Positions 1 through 7,003 of a stretch of DNA of 10,478 bases are shown here, piece after piece. This stretch comes from Treponema sp. Lineage in GTDB: Bacteria; Spirochaetota; Spirochaetia; Treponematales; Breznakiellaceae. Each line of letters opens with the position of its first letter. The first letter of the stretch is position 1. The DNA lies in contig WQRT01000095.1 in the NCBI GenBank assembly GCA_009786625.1, positions 1 through 10,478 of the forward strand. Direction: 5' to 3'. Below the pieces are notes generated by a model. That model did not search any database and was not told where the DNA came from. It worked only from the letters and a program-made list of their open reading frames with translations. The position numbers were made by a program, and so were the translations under genes.

Positions 1-1217
1 AGGTCTTCGGGCGTATCTTCTTTCTTTTTTTTCTCAACCGGCATTTTGGCGCGTTTCTTTTTTAATATATTCACTACATCGGAAAGATTATTATTTACAG
101 CGATCGACAACGGCGTGTTATTATTTGAATCTGTAAAGTTAACATTAGCGCCTTTTTTGATTAAAAGTTTAATTAGTTCTAAAATACCTTCAGGACTTTC
201 TCCTTTAACCGGCCCGTCTTGTGTAATAAAACCGTATTTTATCGCCATTGTAAGCGGCGATAAGTCATCTAAAATAGTTGAGCTTAATAGGTTTGGATCC
301 GCTCCGTGTTCCAAAAGTAATACAGCCTTTTTTACGGCAATTTCGCTAAACGGAGTAATATAACCGGAATCTTCATCATCATCTTCTTCATTTTCATTTT
401 CATCTTCAATGTAACCCGGTCTAAGAGAATGAATTAGAGGAGTCAAGTCGGTTTCATCATCAATAAATAGACCGGAATTATCAGGGTCGGCTCCAAGCTC
501 TAGTATTATTTGCAATAATTCTATATTTTCGCAATCGCGGGCGGTTTGATTTAAAAGGATATTTGAACGATCACGCGCGTTTATATTAAGATCCGCGCCA
601 TTATCAACAAGGAATTTCAATAATTTTTTTATGTCTTTTATTCTTTTTACGGCGTTTTTAGATGTTATTAAATAAAGCGGCGTAGGACCCCAATGCGCAA
701 ACTGCGGGTTAAGATGAGTATTAAGTAAAGAGTAGACATGTAATGTTGGTCCTGTCAATTTCTTTTGAGGGAAACCAGGTTTTGATCTTTTAGAGAAAAT
801 TGTCTTTAAAAAAGATTCAGGAATTTGCAATTTTGAATTTGCGGCTTCATTTATTAAACGTTTTAATAGATCGTATTCCTCATATACAGCGAGAACAGTT
901 GCAAACTCAGTATAATCGCTTATATATTGAAAGTTTAGACATTCGCCTATGGGTTTGGCTGTTTCGTCTTTTATTAATTCCATCATCTTTACATACGGCG
1001 CCATTCTCTCTTCAAACGGCTGAGCTATTTGCTTGTCTCTGCATACATCGAGAAGCGAATCATAAAAAATTTTAAAATCATCATCGTCATCGGCAAACTC
1101 CATTGCCTTTAGAAAACAGGCGATTGCTTTATCCCATTCCTTATTATATTGATGTAATTTCGCTTCTTTGTTATAAACATGTGCGTTTTCCAATTTTGAT
1201 TTTTCTTTCTTTTTCAT
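1..1217 (-). CDS. TPR/ankyrin-repeat protein, second paralogue (3' end outside the window)
   Basis: The frame is open from ATG at 1217 to the left edge (405 complete codons, no stop), so the C-terminus lies outside the window. The start has a good Shine-Dalgarno, AAGGAGC at 1230-1224. Residues about 5-40 form a TPR-like helical pair (NKEWDKAIACFLKAMEFA). From about residue 190 onward there are ankyrin repeats with typical pieces such as GPTPLYLITS, LLLEHGADPNLL, LLIKKGANVNF and NTPLSIAVNNNLSDVV. An acidic insertion (EDENENEEDDDED) interrupts the repeats. The whole protein aligns with residues about 240-590 of the product of 2707-4521, so it is a shorter paralogue without that protein's first 235 residues. 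There is no signal peptide, so it is probably cytoplasmic. It is the third gene of the operon, 21 bp after the DUF1963 gene. Ankyrin/TPR proteins bind other proteins; the partner is unknown. Ankyrin-type immunity proteins are known from polymorphic toxin loci, but that role is only a guess here. Confidence 0.9.
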   Translation of the reverse strand, partial: MKKKEKSKLENAHVYNKEAKLHQYNKEWDKAIACFLKAMEFADDDDDFKIFYDSLLDVCRDKQIAQPFEERMAPYVKMMELIKDETAKPIGECLNFQYISDYTEFATVLAVYEEYDLLKRLINEAANSKLQIPESFLKTIFSKRSKPGFPQKKLTGPTLHVYSLLNTHLNPQFAHWGPTPLYLITSKNAVKRIKDIKKLLKFLVDNGADLNINARDRSNILLNQTARDCENIELLQIILELGADPDNSGLFIDDETDLTPLIHSLRPGYIEDENENEEDDDEDSGYITPFSEIAVKKAVLLLEHGADPNLLSSTILDDLSPLTMAIKYGFITQDGPVKGESPEGILELIKLLIKKGANVNFTDSNNNTPLSIAVNNNLSDVVNILKKKRAKMPVEKKKKEDTPED

Positions 1218-1238
1218 ATAAATGCTCCTTATTGTTTG

Positions 1239-2651
1239 TTAATCGTAATCTATATCTAATATTATACTAACATCTTTTGTTTTATTATTATATACCGCGT
1301 ATATCATGGCGTCATACCAGTTTCTCCAGCCGTAAGGACCGTCTCCGTCGTTTTCTAAATACAACTGAAAGAGAGGCGTTGAATCTTTATCATTAATATC
1401 GGGAGCCCAGCTATTTGACATATTTGCAAAGTATCCGCCAAGATATGATTCTGTACACGGCTCTTTAAGTCCAAGATCTTTACAGAGTTTTTTAATTACA
1501 AACTCTCCCTTGTGAGGATGAATCTTGTCCGCGATGGCGGCGGCTTCATGAAAATCTCTGTTTAAATAATAGGCTTCATGTACAATGTCCGCGTTTTCAA
1601 AGGAAAGAACCATGTAACCGATGCTGTTTTCCATGTAGTCATAATCATCTTCATTGAACTCTTCTTCTTCATTTTCGTTATCATCGTTACTGACATAAGG
1701 GAAGTCAATCAATACGGCGTTTTCCGTGTTAAGCTCGCGATAAATAGTGACATGACCTTCCTCTTTTTCAAAGTCATAAAAAAGCTGCAAAAGTTTTACG
1801 CATTCAGGCAAAGCGATTGATCCGCCGCTGTCCTGAAAAATTTGGAAAATAAATTGCATAGGATCGCCATTTTCATTACACGGCCAGTTTCCTCCTTTTT
1901 CAAAATACGGAACTCCTCCTATATGGGAAGAGAGCATCTGCTTCATGGGAAGAGGTGTCTTGCATTTTTCCGGTTTAAAGAAAGTTGCCTTGCGGGAGAG
2001 AGCGCGAAGTTCATTTGCTAGCTCTTCCTCGCACTTTTTTCTTTCTTCTCCCTTAAGAGGCGGATTCTTTTTCGCGAACTTTTCTTCCGCTATGACTCGT
2101 TCTTTTTCTTCTTTCTCGTTTCGTTTAATATTTTCTATTATTTTTGCGGCTTCTTCATAACCCAAATCAGCGGCTTTTTGGTATAGTTCCATCGCCTTAT
2201 TTTTATCAAGAGGATAACCGCCCATACCGCATGAATAATTGAACGCAGCTTTACACATAGTCTGCGGATGATTCATCTTTACAAGTAAATCTGTTAATAC
2301 TTTTCCTTCCGGCGTTGTCATTACCGCGATTACAAAATCATTTCTTAAATCGTATGCGGCATCAAGGTGTCCAAGAAGAGCCGCTTCAATTCGCATATCA
2401 TAACGTGTCATATCGCGTGTTTTTTTTGCTGATTGATACAATTCTTCCGCTTTTGACGCGTTTTCTTTATCAAGCGGCGTTAATCCTCGTTTAAGAAGAG
2501 AATCGGCAAACGCTTCGTGGTATTTTTTATTGCCAAAATCAGCTCGGGATGCCTTGAAAAAATTACGCACCGCCTTGTCATAATCTTTTTTATACATGGC
2601 TAAAACCGCAATATTAAAATATTCTTTTGCCCTTTTTTCTTCTTCTTTCAT
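1239..2651 (-). CDS. Sel1/TPR-repeat protein with C-terminal DUF1963 (YwqG-like) domain
   Basis: This 470-aa protein has no signal peptide. Residues about 8-40 are a TPR (AVLAMYKKDYDKAVRNFFKA). Residues about 135-172 match a Sel1-like repeat (AAFNYSCGMGGYPLDKNKA, then YQKAADLGYEEA). A charged, probably coiled linker covers 172-210. Residues about 235-470 resemble DUF1963/YwqG: SHIGGVPYF (242-250), NWPCNENGDPMQF (255-267), LLQLFYDF (287-294), YLGGYFANMS (403-412) and FQLYLENDGDGPYGW (428-442), all in the family's usual order. An acidic stretch (322-336) interrupts the domain. The biochemical role of DUF1963 is unknown. In Bacillus subtilis, ywqG lies beside an LXG toxin/immunity locus, so a toxin-related role is possible but not shown. 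The start at 2651 has GGAG about 8 bases upstream. The gene sits between two TPR/ankyrin paralogues with gaps of 55 and 21 bp, which suggests co-transcription. Confidence 0.85.
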   Translation of the reverse strand: MKEEEKRAKEYFNIAVLAMYKKDYDKAVRNFFKASRADFGNKKYHEAFADSLLKRGLTPLDKENASKAEELYQSAKKTRDMTRYDMRIEAALLGHLDAAYDLRNDFVIAVMTTPEGKVLTDLLVKMNHPQTMCKAAFNYSCGMGGYPLDKNKAMELYQKAADLGYEEAAKIIENIKRNEKEEKERVIAEEKFAKKNPPLKGEERKKCEEELANELRALSRKATFFKPEKCKTPLPMKQMLSSHIGGVPYFEKGGNWPCNENGDPMQFIFQIFQDSGGSIALPECVKLLQLFYDFEKEEGHVTIYRELNTENAVLIDFPYVSNDDNENEEEEFNEDDYDYMENSIGYMVLSFENADIVHEAYYLNRDFHEAAAIADKIHPHKGEFVIKKLCKDLGLKEPCTESYLGGYFANMSNSWAPDINDKDSTPLFQLYLENDGDGPYGWRNWYDAMIYAVYNNKTKDVSIILDIDYD

Positions 2652-2660
2652 TTAACGCTC

Positions 2661-2679
2661 CATTTTATGCTATAAAATG
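2661..2679 (-). promoter_or_regulatory. 8-bp hairpin overlapping the ribosome binding site of the DUF1963 gene
   Basis: CATTTTAT and ATAAAATG are perfectly complementary around a 3-base loop. On the minus strand the 3' arm ends in the first G of the GGAG that serves the start at 2651. The hairpin could modulate translation between the first and second genes of the operon, or it could be an operator palindrome. The stem is almost entirely A-T, so it would be weak as RNA. It has no useful U-tract in the direction of transcription, so it is not a terminator. Confidence 0.4.
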
Positions 2680-2706
2680 ACTTAATGCCTTTTTTCTTTA
2701 TAATCT

Positions 2707-4521
2707 TCAACACCACGCGTCATGTCTTCCATCATCATCGGGTTCAATCAGTTCATCAGGTAAAAGCGCGTTATGTTTTAGCAGTATTTCTTCTACATCC
2801 GATAGATCATTTTTTTGCGCGATTGATAACGGAGTATTGCCGTCGGAATCCAAAAAATTTATATTAGCTCCTTTTTCTATTAAGAGTTCGATTAATTCCA
2901 AAACACCGTCCGCCGCTTTCCCGCCTTCAGGGCCGTCATCTGTAACAAAACCGAACTTTATAGCTATTACAAGCGGCGGATAATTTAACAATTCAGGACT
3001 AGCGAGATTGGGATCCGCGCCGTATTCCAAAAGGAGTTTAGCCCTCTTAACAGCGTCATCATCGAAAGGATGATTCTCGTCATCTTCCTGCGAGTATTTC
3101 ATCATAAGCGCGTGAACAAGCGGCGGCCAATGGCAGTCGCTGTCAAAACTTAATTTATTTGGATTCGCGTAAAGTTCAAGCAATGCATTTAAAATTTCAA
3201 GAGAGCTGTCATGATACGTCTGATTCCAAAGCGCGGTAGTGCCGTCTCCCGCGGCCGCGTTTACATCAGAGTATTTTTTCGCAAGGTGCGTCAACATTCT
3301 TTTTGGATCTTTCATTGAGTTCCACGCTTTTCTGCTTGTAATAAAGTAGAGCGGTGTAGGCTCCCAATACGCGAACTGAGGGCTCACGTTATAATTTAAT
3401 ACGTTAAAACTGAAAACGGTATATTTACCGCCGCCTGCTTCTTTTATATATCTGTCAAGTAATTCATATTCCTCAAACAGCGCGAAAGCCGCCGCAAACT
3501 CTGCTATTTCTTCCCTTGTTTCACATTTAACAATTTTGTATATAGGCTGCGCAGGTTCGTTTTTTATTTTTTTTATTAATTCCGCGTATGGAGCCATCCG
3601 CTCTTCTAATGTTTGACCTATTTGTTTCTCCCCGCACGCATAGCGCAGCTTTGAACGCAAATATTTAATTATATCTTCATCTTCTCTTTCAGCTAACGTA
3701 CAAGCCTCTTGGAAATCGTCGATTGCCGCATCCCAGTTTTTACGGGCGCTGTATATGCATCCGCGTTCATAATAAATCGACGCGGTTTCGTAATTAGAGT
3801 ATTCCTTTTCATTCTTCCATTCTTCTTCCATACAGGAAATATCTTTTCCCAGAATATCGTATAACTTTAATTTAGTACGATAGATATTTTCTTCTCTAAT
3901 AATATATTCAATACCGTTAAGAATTAAACGTTTACCTGTTAAATTATAATCACTGTTTGTAACAGCCGTATTATCATCAAACTTGAGATTGTATATTAAT
4001 AGTTCGCGGATAAGATCAGAATGTATTCCGTTAGCTGCCATTGAAAAGACTGTTTTTAAAACATGATTATCGTCTTTTTTTATGAACGCCTTAATTGACC
4101 ATATACCTTCCTGTGCGGCATATTCTGCAAGTTCAAGGATTCTGTCTGCTAACGCATCACACTCATCTTTATTAAAATTAATATCAGTTTCATTCATCGG
4201 ATATTTCTTGTTCATGAAATTCGCAAACCTTTTTATGTTTAACACATATTGATTGTCTTTGCGGCCGGCGAAAGCGCGTCTGTAAAATAAACAAAGTGTT
4301 TCAAAAGCTCCTTTGCAGCCCTTTTCCACAGCCGCTTCAAGCGATGCCAGCCTGTAAAGAGGGGAGTTACCGCCCGTTTTTAATTGGCTCTGCTGAGGCT
4401 CAAGATCGGAGCGCTCGATTTCCGTCAATATTGAAGTAAAGTAATCAGCCTTATCGGGACATTCCTCCATCAATTTTTGAAAATCCTGTCCATCAAAATC
4501 CTTTTTTAATACCTGTCCCAT
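2707..4521 (-). CDS. TPR/ankyrin-repeat protein, long paralogue, first gene of the operon
   Basis: This 604-aa protein has no signal peptide or membrane segment. Residues 1-235 are helical-looking and not recognised beyond short Sel1-like stretches (LEAAVEKGCKGAFETLCLFY). Residues about 242-280 form a TPR (YYERGCIYSARKNWDAAIDDF). Residues about 385-585 hold degenerate ankyrin repeats: EPTPLYFITSRKAW, TTALWNQTYHDSSLEILNAL, AKLLLEYGADPNLASPEL, LLIEKGANINFLDSDGNTPL and a final LSIAQKNDLSDVEEILLKH. The C-terminus is acidic and ends in Cys. Residues from about 240 onward are paralogous to the product of 1-1217, so a duplication surrounds the DUF1963 gene. The ATG at 4521 is preceded by AAAGGGA. 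Stop TGA at 2709-2707 leaves 55 bp to the next gene. It is probably a cytoplasmic protein-binding scaffold. The specific function is unknown. Confidence 0.88.
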   Translation of the reverse strand: MGQVLKKDFDGQDFQKLMEECPDKADYFTSILTEIERSDLEPQQSQLKTGGNSPLYRLASLEAAVEKGCKGAFETLCLFYRRAFAGRKDNQYVLNIKRFANFMNKKYPMNETDINFNKDECDALADRILELAEYAAQEGIWSIKAFIKKDDNHVLKTVFSMAANGIHSDLIRELLIYNLKFDDNTAVTNSDYNLTGKRLILNGIEYIIREENIYRTKLKLYDILGKDISCMEEEWKNEKEYSNYETASIYYERGCIYSARKNWDAAIDDFQEACTLAEREDEDIIKYLRSKLRYACGEKQIGQTLEERMAPYAELIKKIKNEPAQPIYKIVKCETREEIAEFAAAFALFEEYELLDRYIKEAGGGKYTVFSFNVLNYNVSPQFAYWEPTPLYFITSRKAWNSMKDPKRMLTHLAKKYSDVNAAAGDGTTALWNQTYHDSSLEILNALLELYANPNKLSFDSDCHWPPLVHALMMKYSQEDDENHPFDDDAVKRAKLLLEYGADPNLASPELLNYPPLVIAIKFGFVTDDGPEGGKAADGVLELIELLIEKGANINFLDSDGNTPLSIAQKNDLSDVEEILLKHNALLPDELIEPDDDGRHDAWC

Positions 4522-4555
4522 AAAAATTCCCTTTAATTATTTTATTATTTATTGT

Positions 4556-4584
4556 ATAATATTTCTGCTATAACCGTTCGTAAG
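4556..4584 (-). promoter_or_regulatory. Possible promoter of the ankyrin/DUF1963 operon
   Basis: On the minus strand, CTTACG (4584-4579) and TATTAT (4561-4556) are separated by 17 bases. They lie 34 bases before the start codon at 4521 in an AT-rich divergent spacer. The -35 match is poor and other -10-like hexamers overlap, so the exact boxes are uncertain. The 205-bp divergent spacer (4522-4726) holds nothing else recognisable apart from this and the promoter of the acetyltransferase. Confidence 0.35.
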
Positions 4585-4712
4585 CGGCACAGCCGGAAAA
4601 AACACAATCCTATATAAATATCTCATCAAAAGTGAAAAAAAAACATTGAGAATTGTTACCAAAACATGGAAAATTGTTGCGTTATTACATAGTTTATTAA
4701 AACATTTTATTT

Positions 4713-4721
4713 TGATATAAT
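4713..4721 (+). promoter_or_regulatory. Extended -10 promoter giving a leaderless transcript
   Basis: TGATATAAT is a perfect extended -10 (TGnTATAAT). Only five bases separate it from the ATG at 4727, so transcription should start at or within a base or two of the A of the start codon. There is no Shine-Dalgarno in the intervening TAGTT. An indifferent -35 (TTTATT, 4693-4698) lies 17 bases upstream, as expected for an extended -10 promoter. Confidence 0.6.
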
Positions 4722-4726
4722 TAGTT

Positions 4727-5173
4727 ATGGAAATAATAGAGGTGACGGACAATAAAGAGCAATATATGGATTTACTTCTGCTCGGCGATGAGCAGGAAAG
4801 CATGATAAAGAAATATTTACAAAGGGGCAGCCTGTTTGCCCTTTATGAAGACTACGATTTAAAAACCGCCGCGGTTGTTACCAAAGAGGATGATGATACA
4901 TACGAAATAAAAAACATCGCGACTCTGGAAATGTATCAGCGTAAAGGATATGGGAGCGGCATGATTAAACATCTAATTCAATACTATAAAAGCAAATGCA
5001 AATGCCTATTAGTCGGCACAGGCGAGAGCGAGAAAATTCTTCTTTTTTACGAAAATCTTGGGTTTAAATATTCGCACACAGTAAAAGATTTTTTTATTAA
5101 CAATTACGACCACCCGATTATAGAGAACGGCGAACAGTTGAAGGATATGATTTATTTGAAGATGATGTTTTAA
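4727..5173 (+). CDS. GNAT-family N-acetyltransferase, YvbK-like
   Basis: The product is 148 aa, a full-length small GNAT that would transfer acetyl from acetyl-CoA to an unknown amine. The acetyl-CoA pyrophosphate-binding motif A is QRKGYG at 71-76, preceded by the beta strand IKNIATLEMY. Motif B follows as LLVGTGESEKILLFYENLGFKYS (written in part: VGTGES 96-101, FYENLGF 107-113). The C-terminal block DFFINNYDHP, ENGEQLKDMIYL is characteristic of the group containing Bacillus subtilis YvbK. The start at 4727 is kept, despite lacking a Shine-Dalgarno, for two reasons: the family's N-terminal pattern (EVTDNKEQYMDLLLLGDEQ) begins at once, and a strong extended -10 lies directly upstream, consistent with a leaderless message. 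The gene stands alone, divergent from the ankyrin operon. The substrate cannot be read from the sequence. Confidence 0.9.
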   Translation: MEIIEVTDNKEQYMDLLLLGDEQESMIKKYLQRGSLFALYEDYDLKTAAVVTKEDDDTYEIKNIATLEMYQRKGYGSGMIKHLIQYYKSKCKCLLVGTGESEKILLFYENLGFKYSHTVKDFFINNYDHPIIENGEQLKDMIYLKMMF

Positions 5174-5199
5174 CAGCGAACTACGATAACTTTTTTTTA

Positions 5200-5216
5200 C
5201 CGCTAACCACACTAAC
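5200..5216 (-). repeat. Dispersed repeat fragment, left copy
   Basis: CCGCTAACCACACTAAC here matches the reverse complement of 7009-7025 at 16 of 17 bases. The similarity extends weakly into a neighbouring A-run. The two copies face each other across the caspase/FGE gene. The remainder of the 5174-5279 spacer is AT-rich with T-runs and shows no convincing terminator stem. Confidence 0.6.
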
Positions 5217-5279
5217 CTCGCTAGCTTTTTGTTTGATGTTTTTGAAGGAACTTCTTGATTTTTCTTAATGCGGTAAATC

Positions 5280-5308
5280 TTGATAATTAAAATGTTTTGT
5301 TATATATT
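5280..5308 (+). promoter_or_regulatory. Promoter of the caspase/FGE gene
   Basis: TTGATA (5280-5285) and TATATT (5303-5308) are separated by 17 bases, a good sigma-70 arrangement. Transcription should start near 5315, immediately at the Shine-Dalgarno TTGGAGG (5314-5320), giving a leader of only about 10 bases before the ATG at 5325. Confidence 0.55.
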
Positions 5309-5324
5309 GATACTTGGAGGATTT

Positions 5325-6941
5325 ATGAAAAAAACGCTGTTTTTTCTTTTAGTCATGTTGATTGGGTCTTTTATTTTTGCGCAGCAGAATGTTTCCGCTC
5401 CGCAAAAATTCGCTCTTGTAATCGGGAATTCGGCTTATAGCGGGATTAGTCCTTTAAGAAACCCGGTAAATGACGCCAACGACATGGAAACGGCGCTGCG
5501 CGGTTTGGGTTTTACCGTCGAAAAAGTTTTGAACGGAAATCTTGAGCAAATGGAAATCGCGCTTGAAAATCTTGGAAGAAGACTTATCAGCAATACCAAC
5601 TCCTACGGTTTTTTCTTTTACGCGGGCCACGGCGTACAGGCAAACGGTGAAAATTATCTTATCCCTGTAGACGCAAGCGCGATCAGAAATGAATCCAATT
5701 TACGCTCCCGCGCCGTTTCGCTTGATTCCGTTTTGACAACGCTGTCTAATGCCAGAAATACGCTTAACATGGTAGTCCTTGACGCCTGCCGTGACAATCC
5801 GTTCGGCTGGGCAAGATCGGGCTCAAGAGGACTTTCTGTTGTAACAGGCGCTCCGTCAGGCACCATCGTTATGTTCGCCGCCGGAGCCGGTCAGCAAGCC
5901 GCGGACGGAGAAGGCCGCAACGGTCTGTTTACGAGCCACCTTTTACAAAACCTCCGCACCCAAAGCTTCAGCGTTTTTGAAATGTTCGACAGAACGATGA
6001 CTACAGTGATAAACGCCACAAACGGCAATCAGCACCCCGAGTTATCATTAAGAGCCGGAGGAACGGCATCCATATACCTCGGCACACGCCCCGCCGTTAC
6101 GCCAACACCCGCGCCGACAGTACAACCAACACCCGCACCAGCGCCAGCCGCAGCAGTGCAGCCGACACCCGCACCGGCAGTACAGCCACCGGCAGCAAAC
6201 ACCGCAGTCCCCGCGGACTTTGTACGCATACAAGGCGGAACATTTACGATGGGTAGCCCCGCGAATGAGGAAGGAAGAAGCATTGATGGCAGAGAAGGAC
6301 CTCAGAGGCAGGTAACGGTAAGTTCCTTTATGATGAACAGATACGAAATAACGCAGAGGGAATATCAGGAAGTGATGGGAACAAACCCTAGCAGATTTAC
6401 AAGAAATTTAAACCATCCGGTAGAACAAGTAAGCTGGTTTGACGCTGTAGAATACTGTAACAGGAGAAGCCAGAGAGAAGGATTAACACCTGCGTATACA
6501 ATAAGCGGCAGCGGAGGTAACAGGACAGTAACATGGAACAGGAACACTAACGGATACAGACTACCGACCGAAGCGGAATGGGAATACGCATGCAGAGCCG
6601 GGACAACCACAGCTTATTATACGGGAGCGAACATAAGCAATAACACAGGCTGGTATGATGCCAACAGCGGGAATGCAACAAGACCTGTAGGGCAGTTACC
6701 TGCGAACGCATGGGGACTTTATGACATGCACGGAAATGTATCGGAGTGGTGCTGGGATTTATACGGAAATTACCCTGCCGGAGCGCAGAGTGATCCAACA
6801 GGCGCGTCCTCGGGGTCTTACCGCGCGATACGCAGCAGTAGCTGGGCCGAATTTGCCGTTAACGTCCGTTCCGCGTGCCGGTTCGGCCTCGCTCCGACTA
6901 GCCGGAACAGCCACATTGGTTTCCGCGTCGTCCGCAATTAG
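5325..6941 (+). CDS. Secreted caspase-like (peptidase C14) protease fused to an FGE-sulfatase/C-type-lectin-fold domain; candidate DGR target
   Basis: The product is 538 aa from the ATG at 5325, chosen for the Shine-Dalgarno TTGGAGG and because a Sec signal peptide follows (MKKTLFFLLVMLIGSFIFA, likely cleaved after A19). In-frame upstream TTG codons lack these. Residues 27-253 form a caspase/metacaspase domain with an intact dyad: His102 in YAGHG and Cys155 in DACRD. Residues 254-297 are a Pro/Ala/Thr linker. Residues 298-538 are an FGE-sulfatase domain: GGTFTMGS (304-311), NRYEITQREY (338-347), GYRLPTEAEWEYACRAG (410-426), GLYDMHGNVSEW (464-475) and IGFRVVRN (531-538). The copper-binding catalytic Cys pair of true formylglycine-generating enzymes is absent, so this part is probably a ligand-binding C-type-lectin fold. 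Residues about 493-538 have base and codon use unlike the rest and look like a DGR variable region. It probably acts in the periplasm or at the surface; the substrate is unknown. Confidence 0.92.
   Translation: MKKTLFFLLVMLIGSFIFAQQNVSAPQKFALVIGNSAYSGISPLRNPVNDANDMETALRGLGFTVEKVLNGNLEQMEIALENLGRRLISNTNSYGFFFYAGHGVQANGENYLIPVDASAIRNESNLRSRAVSLDSVLTTLSNARNTLNMVVLDACRDNPFGWARSGSRGLSVVTGAPSGTIVMFAAGAGQQAADGEGRNGLFTSHLLQNLRTQSFSVFEMFDRTMTTVINATNGNQHPELSLRAGGTASIYLGTRPAVTPTPAPTVQPTPAPAPAAAVQPTPAPAVQPPAANTAVPADFVRIQGGTFTMGSPANEEGRSIDGREGPQRQVTVSSFMMNRYEITQREYQEVMGTNPSRFTRNLNHPVEQVSWFDAVEYCNRRSQREGLTPAYTISGSGGNRTVTWNRNTNGYRLPTEAEWEYACRAGTTTAYYTGANISNNTGWYDANSGNATRPVGQLPANAWGLYDMHGNVSEWCWDLYGNYPAGAQSDPTGASSGSYRAIRSSSWAEFAVNVRSACRFGLAPTSRNSHIGFRVVRN
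6100..6195 (+). repeat. Degenerate tandem repeat coding the Pro/Ala linker
   Basis: Three imperfect units built from CCRACACCCGCRCC and CAGTRCARCC encode PTPAPTVQPTPAPAPAAAVQ-type sequence between the protease and lectin-fold domains. Such a repeat can change length by slippage, altering the spacing between the domains without breaking the frame only when units are multiples of three. Confidence 0.6.
6801..6941 (+). other. Candidate DGR variable region (VR) at the 3' end of the caspase/FGE gene
   Basis: From codon 493 to the stop, the DNA becomes GC-rich and changes codon habit. All 7 Arg codons are CGN, whereas the 15 Arg codons between residues 318 and 453 are all AGA or AGG. Framework residues typical of FGE-like DGR targets are kept: W507, A511, R515, S516, A517, R519, P524, R527, then IGFRVVRN. 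The 16 positions between them (508-510, 512-514, 518, 520-523, 525-526, 528-530) use NNC or NNT in 15 cases; only E509 (GAA) differs. That fits adenine mutagenesis of AAC/AAT codons. The GC-rich last 24 bases would be the initiation-of-mutagenic-homing segment. Treponema denticola TvpA is a known DGR protein of this fold. No template repeat or reverse transcriptase is present in the window. Confidence 0.65.
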
Positions 6942-6947
6942 TTTGGA

Positions 6948-6992
6948 AAAAATGGCAGCTGCTATCGAATTTCAAAAATGGTAGCTGCTACC
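6948..6992 (+). repeat. 26-bp-period direct repeat forming an imperfect hairpin just after the candidate VR
   Basis: AAAAATGGCAGCTGCTATC (6948-6966) recurs as AAAAATGGTAGCTGCTACC (6974-6992) with two C/T differences. GGTAGC-T-GCTACC in the second copy is a 6-bp palindrome, GCAGCTGC in the first is an 8-bp palindrome, and the two units can pair with each other at 10 of 13 positions. No T-run follows, so it is not a standard terminator. It lies 6 bases after the stop codon, where some DGR targets carry a required stem-loop. Confidence 0.55.
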
Positions 6993-7003
6993 AGATCTGT
7001 TCG

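Noticed and set aside
46..363. Plus-strand frames opposite the ankyrin, FGE and purH genes
   Set aside because: They mirror real genes in other frames, have no recognisable domains and no ribosome binding sites.
5174..5230. Rho-independent terminator after the GNAT gene
   Set aside because: T-runs are present but only a 4-bp stem with a long loop (GCTA/TAGC) can be drawn.
5280..5324. An earlier TTG start for the caspase/FGE gene
   Set aside because: It would put 15 residues before the signal peptide and start on the -35 box; ATG at 5325 has a strong Shine-Dalgarno.
6226..6941. Active formylglycine-generating enzyme
   Set aside because: The catalytic cysteine pair near the C-terminus is absent and the region is occupied by the candidate variable segment; no sulfatase is nearby.
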